Source of the DNA: JBGTCY01 sp041748615
Lineage (GTDB): Bacteria; Bacteroidota; Bacteroidia; Chitinophagales; CAIOSU01
Assembly: GCA_041748615.1 (NCBI GenBank)
Contig: JBGTCY010000067.1
Location: forward strand, 1 to 12,673
Direction of reading: 5' to 3'
DNA: 12,673 bases
Shown here: in pieces, positions 1 to 6,019 of the stretch
How the letters are laid out: every line of letters starts with the position of its first letter
Position numbering within the stretch: position 1 is the first letter of the stretch
The notes under the pieces: model-generated
Told to the model about the DNA's origin: nothing
The model's database searches: none
What the model saw: the letters and a program-made list of their open reading frames with translations, nothing else
Position numbers and translations under genes: made by a program

Positions 1-25
1 TAACACCACAAATCCGCAAAGTCTT

Positions 26-58
26 AGACCTTATAGGTTTTTGAAACCTATAAGGTCT
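26..58. repeat. Perfect 15-bp palindrome with 3-nt loop
   Basis: The arms at 26-40 and 44-58 are perfect reverse complements (AGACCTTATAGGTTT and its complement) around a TTG loop. A run of A's follows on the plus strand, and no T-run follows the stem on either strand, so it does not look like a classical intrinsic terminator. It lies about 160 bp beyond the stop of the minus-strand barrel gene. It could be a dispersed palindromic (REP-like) element or an RNA 3'-end structure; one copy cannot decide this. Confidence 0.7.
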
Positions 59-142
59 TAAAAAAAGCGCAATAAATGCTCACTTAAATAAGTGGTATTT
101 ATATAGTTTGTTTGCGATTTGAGGTAACAACAAAAGCACTAT

Positions 143-171
143 CAATAATCACTTTAAAAAGTTGATGATTG
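143..171 (-). terminator. Possible 3'-end hairpin of the barrel gene
   Basis: About 46 bp past the minus-strand stop at 217 there is an imperfect hairpin. The core ACTTT-AA-AAAGT is extended by partly matching flanks (143-155 against 158-171, with one bulge and one mismatch). On the minus strand it is followed only by a loose T-rich stretch, so terminator activity is a weak inference from position and structure. Confidence 0.3.
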
Positions 172-216
172 AATGCAAGATTGTAAAAATTCAAAAACAC
201 CTTTTGATTTCATGAC

Positions 217-1902
217 TCAATACCACCACGCTCTGTAAGGAATATTCAATCTCATGCCGAATCCGGCATAGAACTGTGTATTGTCTCGAGCTTCCACATC
301 GCTGGTCAGTTTTCGCGCGATGAGATTGAAATCGAAAAACAACTGATGCTTGATTTGATAGCTGACGAGTAAATCAAAAAACAATATTTTGTTTTTGATG
401 CCCTGTGTCATTTCATTGCCGAATTCCTGCTGCACGGCAAGCGAGCCATTGGCATTCACATTGGGTTTGAAAATATTGCCTCCCCAGTTGGTGTTGCCAC
501 TGTCAGTGCCTTTCACCGTGTGCATCAACATGGCACGGGCTGTCAGTTGTTTCAGGATTTGATAGCGCAACTGAAACATCAACTCTCGGAAATTAGCGCC
601 TAAGGGATGCGCAAGCGGTTGGTTATAATGTGTGTAAGAAGTCGCCAAAGTGTTATGGGTGTACATATATGGTCGCGCCCAGTTAAACTCAAATTGAAAA
701 TCAAGATGGCTGAGGGAGAACATGTCAATATATTTCAAGCCATATTGCATCGCCAGCTTGTTTGCCCACCAGCCGTTGCGTTCCTTGATTTGTGTGAAAT
801 TGAATTCATCAAACAACACCTGTCCGTAAAGCTGCAATGAACGGGCGAGGTTCATTTTATAATCCATCCCTACCAGCGCATTGTCAGGACTACCCAATGA
901 CTGCTCAATGGCGCGATAGAAAATGATAGGATTCAGATATTGCAATTCATATTGATTCTCACGTTCAAATATTATCGCTTCAAAAAATCCGATGTCTAAC
1001 CAATGCGTGATGTTGATATTAAGATGATGAAACGCACCGTATTTTTTTGGCAGTAAACGGTCACCGCCACGCGTGTAAGTGCCAATCATTTCAGTGAACA
1101 GGTTTGTATAGGTGATGCGCCAGATGGTAGTGCGCAGTTTCATGTAAAAATAATTGTTGGCGAAATCTGACAGAAAAAAAGAACGGATGCCGTTACCGAA
1201 AAAATTTTTCCCGTGACCTAATGAAATATCAATGTGGTCGAGCACATTAAACACCACATAACCTCGCGCGGTAAAATAATCCACGCCAGTCTCTCTGAAC
1301 TCTTTGTAAAAACCTTCACCGGGAACTGCTTGCGGCTGGGCTACAATATCCTCTTGCATGTAGGTCATGTTGCGCATCTGGTTGTCCGCAACATACGTGT
1401 AAAAACCAACACGCTTCTTGATATAGCCACGCAGTTCTACCCCGCGCGTATTAATGAAACGCAGTTCACCACCATCTTTTTCACCCCCTAACTGAAAATG
1501 CAAAACAGGATTCGCCTTCAAAATAAATCCACCTGTATTGACAGAGAAAAAATTGGCGGGTTCCGGGTAAATCACTTTCAAAAACGGGCTTTTGCTTTTG
1601 ATAATGGTATCTTCCAGCCACTCGCTGTTTTCGAGAAACTGATAAGATAAGTTGTAATCAAACCTTTTATCGCCCGTAATATTCGCCCGCTGGATTGCCT
1701 GCGCGTATTCGGCAGCGGCTTTCCGGCTGAAAGGTTTTGAATTGGAGGAAAAAACCGGCAGTACTTTTCCGTATTTGATACTGAACCGGTCAAGCAGATG
1801 ATAACTGTCGCCATTCAGCGGAATTTCAGTTCCTTGTCCTTTGACAAGATGAATTGAAAAACAAACGGCAAAAAAAATCAGAAGCGGAAAATTATTTTTC
1901 AC
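217..1902 (-). CDS. Wzi/RemB-like outer-membrane beta-barrel protein
   Basis: A 561-residue protein with a Sec signal peptide: Lys2, a hydrophobic core at about 6-20, and likely cleavage near KGQ-G at 22-24. The rest is rich in alternating aromatic and polar stretches typical of outer-membrane beta-strands, and it ends in an aromatic residue (RAWWY). The segment SLGHGKNFFGNG (about 227-238), followed by a SDFANNYFYMKL stretch, resembles the conserved core of the Bacteroidota Wzi-type capsule-assembly family, which includes proteins annotated as gliding-motility RemB. Wzi in E. coli is a surface lectin that holds capsule to the cell; RemB is linked to gliding in Flavobacterium. Which role applies cannot be told here, since no capsule or gliding genes are adjacent. 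The start is GTG at 1902, overlapping the TGA of the upstream lipoprotein by 4 bp (GTGA), so translation is probably coupled. No in-frame ATG lies near the signal peptide, which supports GTG. Confidence 0.75.
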   Translation of the reverse strand: MKNNFPLLIFFAVCFSIHLVKGQGTEIPLNGDSYHLLDRFSIKYGKVLPVFSSNSKPFSRKAAAEYAQAIQRANITGDKRFDYNLSYQFLENSEWLEDTIIKSKSPFLKVIYPEPANFFSVNTGGFILKANPVLHFQLGGEKDGGELRFINTRGVELRGYIKKRVGFYTYVADNQMRNMTYMQEDIVAQPQAVPGEGFYKEFRETGVDYFTARGYVVFNVLDHIDISLGHGKNFFGNGIRSFFLSDFANNYFYMKLRTTIWRITYTNLFTEMIGTYTRGGDRLLPKKYGAFHHLNINITHWLDIGFFEAIIFERENQYELQYLNPIIFYRAIEQSLGSPDNALVGMDYKMNLARSLQLYGQVLFDEFNFTQIKERNGWWANKLAMQYGLKYIDMFSLSHLDFQFEFNWARPYMYTHNTLATSYTHYNQPLAHPLGANFRELMFQLRYQILKQLTARAMLMHTVKGTDSGNTNWGGNIFKPNVNANGSLAVQQEFGNEMTQGIKNKILFFDLLVSYQIKHQLFFDFNLIARKLTSDVEARDNTQFYAGFGMRLNIPYRAWWY

Positions 1903-2513
1903 AGTGCAGTTTTTGGAAAGTCAACGCGCCACACACCCCGCAGGTCATTCATTTTATAACCGGTGGCTTTGTCATCCGGATATAACATTCTCAGTAAAAT
2001 ATAATCCTGGGCGGCAATATCTTTTTCCGGCTCGCCATGACATTTAAGGCATGAAGGCGAATGGATGAGAATCGGAGAATAGTAGATGAATGATTTTGGC
2101 GAGGAGATTAAAGCGGGCATCATGCCTTCACCTTTTTCCACCGCCTCAGAATATCTTTTTACAAAAATCATATCTTCATTTTTTGCAAGATTTTGGGGAT
2201 TACGGGTTTTAGTTGTCGCCCGTTTGATTTCAACGCCATGAATTTTAGAGATGCTGTCCGTTAGCGGGTAGGCATGAATGTTACAATAGTTGATTGCATA
2301 AGCGATGCCGCTATCCCGGATTGCGCTTTGTAACTTTGCCGATAATACTTGTTGCAGTTGCTGAACGATAAGCTCTCCCCTCCCGCCATAATCGGCACCA
2401 ACATCCTTCTTTTCGGTTGTGGTTGAAGTTTGCTTATTTTGTTCTTCTGAGTTTTGCTGCGAACAGGCAACAAACAAACAGACTATCATTATAATCAGGA
2501 GCGAATTTTTCAT
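1899..2513 (-). CDS. Lipoprotein with one haem c site (DUF3365/Tll0287-like)
   Basis: About 204 residues from ATG at 2513. The frame stays open to TTG at 2534, but the ATG gives a proper lipoprotein signal peptide (MKNSLLIIMIVCLFVAC, lipid-acceptor Cys17) and avoids overlapping pfkA. After a polar Ser/Thr/Gln/Glu linker comes a domain with AINYCNIHAYPL (about 73-84), RATTKTRNPQN (about 98-108) and a single CLKCH haem-attachment motif (155-159). This order fits the DUF3365/Tll0287-like family, whose members bind covalent haem and often serve as sensor or periplasmic haem modules. Covalent haem would require export to the periplasmic side, which the signal peptide supports. It is the first gene of a two-gene unit, its stop overlapping the start of the Wzi/RemB-like gene by 4 bp. 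The redox partner and exact role are unknown; no cytochrome assembly or respiratory gene lies nearby. Confidence 0.75.
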   Translation of the reverse strand: MKNSLLIIMIVCLFVACSQQNSEEQNKQTSTTTEKKDVGADYGGRGELIVQQLQQVLSAKLQSAIRDSGIAYAINYCNIHAYPLTDSISKIHGVEIKRATTKTRNPQNLAKNEDMIFVKRYSEAVEKGEGMMPALISSPKSFIYYSPILIHSPSCLKCHGEPEKDIAAQDYILLRMLYPDDKATGYKMNDLRGVWRVDFPKTAL

Positions 2514-2527
2514 AAATTTTTTTAGCG

Positions 2528-3517
2528 ATGTCAAATATAAAGAAAATAGGGGTTTTTACTTCAGGGGGTGATTCACCCGGCATGAATGCCACCATCCGCG
2601 CGGTGGTGAGAACCGCCCGTTATCATAAAATCGAAGTGACCGGTATCATTCGCGGATACGAGGGAATGATTGAAGGTGACTTTTTACACATGCAGGCAAA
2701 ATCGGTGAGCAACATCATTCAGCGCGGAGGCACCATCCTCAAGTCGGGCAGAAGCAAGCGTTTTCTTGAAAAACAATGGCGCGATGTAGCGTTTCAAAAT
2801 CTGCAAAAAGAAGGAATAGAGGGGGTGGTCGCCATTGGCGGTGACGGAACCTTCAAAGGCGCTTTGGTTTTTACCGCTGAAAACAAAATTCCGTTTGTGG
2901 GCATTCCCGGAACAATTGACAATGATTTATACGGCACAGATTTCACTGTTGGTTACGACACCGCCATTAATACAGCAGTGGAAGCCATTGACAAAATCCG
3001 CGATACGGCAGATTCGCACGACCGCTGTTTCTTCGTGGAAGTGATGGGCAGGGATGCAGGATTCATCGCTTTGCGCAGCGGCATTGCCAGCGGAGCGGAA
3101 GCCATTTTGATTCCTGAAGAAAAAACCGACCTCAATTTGCTTGTTGAATTATTACGCAAGGGAAAAGAGCGCGGAAAAACTTCCAATATCATTGTCGTAG
3201 CGGAAGGCGATGATTCGGGAAACGCTTTTGATGTGGCAAAAAAAGTGAAACAAGATTTGCCGGACTTCGACATCCGGGTTGTCGTACTTGGTCATTTGCA
3301 GCGCGGAGGCAGCCCTTCCTGCATGGACAGGATTCTTGCCAGCCGGATGGGAGTGGCAGCGGTGGAAGGATTGATGGAAGGTAAAAGCAGTGTGATGGTT
3401 GGTGTTCAAAATCGCCAGGTTGTGTATGTTCCTTTTGAAAAAGCAACCAAACATCATTTAACCGTTGACCCTTACTTAGTTAAAATCGCGCGTTCGTTAT
3501 CGCATCCGCCTATGTGA
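2528..3517 (+). CDS. pfkA: ATP-dependent 6-phosphofructokinase
   Basis: Phosphorylates fructose 6-phosphate to fructose 1,6-bisphosphate, the committed step of glycolysis, in the cytoplasm. The 329 residues match the usual bacterial PfkA length (about 320). Landmarks are TSGGDSPGMNA (11-21), GGDGT (104-108), PGTIDND (127-133) with catalytic Asp131, the substrate-binding EVMGR (171-175) and LGHLQRGGSP (254-263). Gly107 in GGDG and Gly128 in PGTIDND indicate the ATP-using type, because PPi-dependent enzymes usually carry GGDD and PKTIDND at these sites. The start MSNIKKIGVFTSGGD places the first strand exactly where the family has it. No Shine-Dalgarno sequence is present, only a T-rich tract. 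The start codon is separated from that of the divergent lipoprotein by 14 bp, so its promoter must lie within that gene. pyrC follows 112 bp downstream on the same strand. Confidence 0.96.
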   Translation: MSNIKKIGVFTSGGDSPGMNATIRAVVRTARYHKIEVTGIIRGYEGMIEGDFLHMQAKSVSNIIQRGGTILKSGRSKRFLEKQWRDVAFQNLQKEGIEGVVAIGGDGTFKGALVFTAENKIPFVGIPGTIDNDLYGTDFTVGYDTAINTAVEAIDKIRDTADSHDRCFFVEVMGRDAGFIALRSGIASGAEAILIPEEKTDLNLLVELLRKGKERGKTSNIIVVAEGDDSGNAFDVAKKVKQDLPDFDIRVVVLGHLQRGGSPSCMDRILASRMGVAAVEGLMEGKSSVMVGVQNRQVVYVPFEKATKHHLTVDPYLVKIARSLSHPPM

Positions 3518-3629
3518 TTTTGTTGGGATTCAGATGTTGAGAATGATGATTTTAGATGTGAGATTTTAGACATTATTATTAGATGTTCTGCGGGTTAAAA
3601 TTTTATTTACAAAAAAACTAATTACACAC
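3518..3629 (+). other. AT-rich pfkA-pyrC spacer with repeat words
   Basis: The 112-bp gap holds short quasi-repeats around 3533-3590: TTTAGATGTGAGATTTTAGAC, then TTAGATGTT. On the reverse strand these read as chains of ATCTAAAATC and ACATCT, related to the words at 5041-5080 and 9976-9986. No terminator hairpin or convincing Bacteroidota promoter (TTTG with TAnnTTTG) was found. Confidence 0.5.
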
Positions 3630-4967
3630 ATGCAACGATTTCTGATTAAAGGAGCGACCATTGTGAATGAAGGCAAATTCACGCATGATGATATTCTGAT
3701 TGAAAACGGAAGAATCGAGAAAATAGCCAAAGAAATTTCACCCAAAGCGCCCTTTCATGAAATCAATGCCGAAGGGTTGTATTTGCTGCCGGGCGCGATT
3801 GATGACCAGGTTCATTTTCGCGAACCCGGCTTGACTCACAAAGCGGAAATCTACACGGAGGCGAAAGCGGCTGTTGCCGGGGGCATCACTTCTTTCATGG
3901 AAATGCCCAACACACAACCGCCTACTTTAACTCAGTCACTTTTGGAAGAAAAGTATCAACGTGCCGCGCAGGTTTCGCTGGCGAATTATTCTTTTTACAT
4001 GGGCGCTTCCAATGATAATTATGAAGAAGCGATGAAAACCGATTTGAAAAATGTGTGCGGATTGAAAATTTTCATGGGTTCCTCAACGGGAAATATGCTG
4101 GTGGACAGTAAAAAAACGCTTGAACAGTTTTTTGCCAATTTCAAAGGGTTGATTGCCACGCATTGTGAAGATGAAGCCACCATCCTGCAGAATGCCGCGA
4201 TTTACAAAGAAAAATATGGCGAAGATGTGCCGATGAAATTTCATCCCGCCATCCGCAACGAGGAGGCTTGTTATCTTTCTTCATCCAAAGCGGTGGCGCT
4301 CGCGAAAAAGTTTGAAACGCGCCTTCATATTCTGCATATCTCCACCGCCCGTGAATTAGCGTTGTTTGAAAACCGTACTCCGCTCGCCCACAAAAAAATT
4401 ACGGCAGAAGCATGTATTCATCATCTTTGGTTCAGCGAAGAAGATTATGCAGACGCGGGAAAATTTATCAAATGGAATCCCGCCATCAAAACTTCGAAAG
4501 ACAGAGATGCCATCCTGAAGGCTGTGATTGACAATGTCATTGATGTGATCGCTACCGACCATGCGCCCCATACGAGAGAAGAAAAACAACGCCCCTATTT
4601 TCAAGCGCCCTCTGGCGGACCCTTGGTGCAACACGCGCTGCCCGCCATGCTTGAGTTGTATCGGATGGGTAAAATCAGTCTTGAAAAAATTGTTGAAAAA
4701 ATGAGTCATCACCCCGCCATCCTTTTCCGCATCAAAGAGCGGGGATTTATCCGCGAGGGTTATCATGCCGACCTTGTGCTCACCGATTTGAATGACCCCT
4801 GGGAAATCAACCGCGATAATATTTTGTACAAATGCGGATGGTCGCCCTTCAACGGATACATTTTTCACTCACGTATCACCCACACTTTTGTAAACGGTCA
4901 TTTAGCCTATGAACGGGGAAAATTTAATGAAAGCATCAAAGGACAGCGATTAAGTTTTAATGTTTGA
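3630..4967 (+). CDS. pyrC: Dihydroorotase
   Basis: Cyclises N-carbamoyl-aspartate to dihydroorotate, the third step of de novo pyrimidine synthesis, in the cytoplasm. At 445 residues it fits the type I amidohydrolase dihydroorotases. Recognisable elements are the barrel entry LLPGAIDDQVHFREPGL (52-68), SSTGNMLVD (151-159), the metal ligands His178 (ATHCED) and His236 (HILHIST), and the catalytic Asp310 in IATDHAPH (307-314), ending with the small beta-domain typical of amidohydrolases (FVNGHLAYERGKF). In most relatives the first motif is HxH; here it is Gln60-Val-His62 (CAG codon at 3807), so one canonical metal ligand is replaced. All other landmarks are intact, so I still call it a dihydroorotase; related cyclic amidohydrolases such as hydantoinase or allantoinase are less likely given FREPG and overall similarity to Bacteroidota PyrC. 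ATG start, no Shine-Dalgarno sequence. Confidence 0.9.
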   Translation: MQRFLIKGATIVNEGKFTHDDILIENGRIEKIAKEISPKAPFHEINAEGLYLLPGAIDDQVHFREPGLTHKAEIYTEAKAAVAGGITSFMEMPNTQPPTLTQSLLEEKYQRAAQVSLANYSFYMGASNDNYEEAMKTDLKNVCGLKIFMGSSTGNMLVDSKKTLEQFFANFKGLIATHCEDEATILQNAAIYKEKYGEDVPMKFHPAIRNEEACYLSSSKAVALAKKFETRLHILHISTARELALFENRTPLAHKKITAEACIHHLWFSEEDYADAGKFIKWNPAIKTSKDRDAILKAVIDNVIDVIATDHAPHTREEKQRPYFQAPSGGPLVQHALPAMLELYRMGKISLEKIVEKMSHHPAILFRIKERGFIREGYHADLVLTDLNDPWEINRDNILYKCGWSPFNGYIFHSRITHTFVNGHLAYERGKFNESIKGQRLSFNV

Positions 4968-5084
4968 TAATTTTATCTCCAAAATTTTTTAAATAAAAAA
5001 ATCAACATTGACTGATTAGTCGGACAATAATTAAATAAAATCTATCATCTAAAATCTAACATCTTCCAAAATCTGAAATCAACA
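4968..5084 (+). promoter_or_regulatory. AT-rich spacer upstream of hydrolase, with a small dyad
   Basis: The 117-bp gap is AT-rich. At 5010-5021 it holds GACT-GATT-AGTC, inside a stretch flanked by ATTG (5007) and CAAT (5025), which resembles a small operator dyad of the TetR type. No regulator gene is adjacent, so this is only suggestive. From 5041 on the DNA is a chain of ATC/ATCT words that runs into the hydrolase coding region. No clear promoter consensus was seen. Confidence 0.3.
5041..5080 (+). repeat. ATCTAAAATCT/ACATCT intergenic repeat tract
   Basis: A quasi-tandem run of short words ending in ATC or ATCT (CATCTAAAATCTAACATCT, then AAATCTGAAATC). It shares the 11-mer ATCTAACATCT (5054-5064) exactly with 9976-9986, and closely related words occur inverted at 3541-3590. 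It abuts the likely hydrolase start. Confidence 0.5.
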
Positions 5085-5981
5085 ATCGATTCCCCTTCCC
5101 AATGGCTTCAGCAAGGTTTTTATTTTCCTTACAAAAATCATCGTATTTTTTACCGGCAACATTTAAGTGACAATGAATGTGTGGTTTTGCTGCATGGATT
5201 TCCGACATCCTCATGGGACTGGAGTAAAATGTGGGGAGCGTTGTCCGGGAATTATCGCCTACTCGCGCCTGATTTTATCGGATTCGGATTTTCCGACAAA
5301 CCGGTTGATTACGCATATTCAATTTCAGACCAGGCGGATTTGGTGGAGGATTTGATTTCGGAAGTCGGTAAAATGAAATTCCATCTGTTGGTGCATGATT
5401 ATGGCGTGAGTGTCGCGCAGGAATTGATTGCCCGTTACAATGAAAAAAAAGCGGCTGGTAAAAAATGGTTTGAAATCCATTCGGTTTGTTTTCTCAATGG
5501 CGGTTTATTTCCGGGAGCTTATCGTCCTTTGTTTATTCAAAAAGTATTGTCGGGGAGTTTCGGAAACCTTGCTGCTGCCATGATGAACAAGTTTTTATTC
5601 GGCAGAAATCTTGGTAAAATTTTTGGCGCAGCCACTCAACCTTCCCCGCAGGATGTTGAAGATTTTTGGAATATCGTCTGTCACCATCACGGCACCCGCG
5701 TGATTCCGAAAATTATTCATTACATGTATGAAAGAACTATAAACGCAACCCGCTGGACCAATGCATTAAAACAAACCACAATTCCGCTCCGGTTAATCAA
5801 TGGCTTGGACGACCCGATTTCCGGTAAACTCATGGTTGAAAAATACAAAGAAATAATTCCGAATACCGATGTAGTGGAGTTATCAGGCATTGGTCATTAT
5901 CCGCAATGGGAAGCGCCTGAAGTTGTCTTTGAAGCGTATTGTACATTTTTAAAAAGGTGCAATCACATTGAATCATTGTAA
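5085..5981 (+). CDS. MEST-like alpha/beta hydrolase, start codon uncertain
   Basis: An alpha/beta-fold hydrolase resembling the bacterial relatives of MEST/PEG1 and the epoxide hydrolase/haloalkane dehalogenase group; the substrate is unknown. The first usual start, GTG at 5181, begins at VVLLHGFPTSSWDW, in the middle of the first core strand. The same frame is open upstream to a TAA at 5028 and encodes DSPSQWLQQGFYFPYKNH, then RIFYRQ, which looks like the normal N-terminal strands. No ATG, GTG or TTG exists there; ATC at 5085 sits where family members would begin, giving about 298 residues. Counted from GTG 5181, the oxyanion-hole HG is 5-6, the nucleophile elbow is HDYG with Asp73, the acid is Asp210 or Asp211 (NGLDDP) and the base is His239 (GIGHYPQ). 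The SVCFLNGGLFP stretch (101-111) is typical of the MEST subgroup. The gene ends 38 bp before the antiporter, so they are probably co-transcribed. An Asp nucleophile argues against an ordinary serine esterase. Confidence 0.8.
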   Translation: MDSPSQWLQQGFYFPYKNHRIFYRQHLSDNECVVLLHGFPTSSWDWSKMWGALSGNYRLLAPDFIGFGFSDKPVDYAYSISDQADLVEDLISEVGKMKFHLLVHDYGVSVAQELIARYNEKKAAGKKWFEIHSVCFLNGGLFPGAYRPLFIQKVLSGSFGNLAAAMMNKFLFGRNLGKIFGAATQPSPQDVEDFWNIVCHHHGTRVIPKIIHYMYERTINATRWTNALKQTTIPLRLINGLDDPISGKLMVEKYKEIIPNTDVVELSGIGHYPQWEAPEVVFEAYCTFLKRCNHIESL

Positions 5982-6019
5982 GGAACACCGATTGTTTTTC
6001 TATTTTTACCCTGCACAAC

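Noticed and set aside
607..840. Open frame on the plus strand inside the barrel gene
   Set aside because: Antisense shadow of a well-supported coding region, no family features.
4356..4868. 170-codon minus-strand frame within pyrC
   Set aside because: Antisense shadow; no recognisable domain, and pyrC motifs occupy the same bases.
5102..5170. ATG-started 22-codon frame as a hydrolase leader or frameshifted start
   Set aside because: It ends in TGA at 5168-5170 and its translation has no resemblance to the hydrolase; the alternate frame gives the family-like sequence.
5167..5355. 62-codon frame overlapping the hydrolase start
   Set aside because: Out of frame with the hydrolase, with no recognisable domain; the hydrolase frame explains the region.
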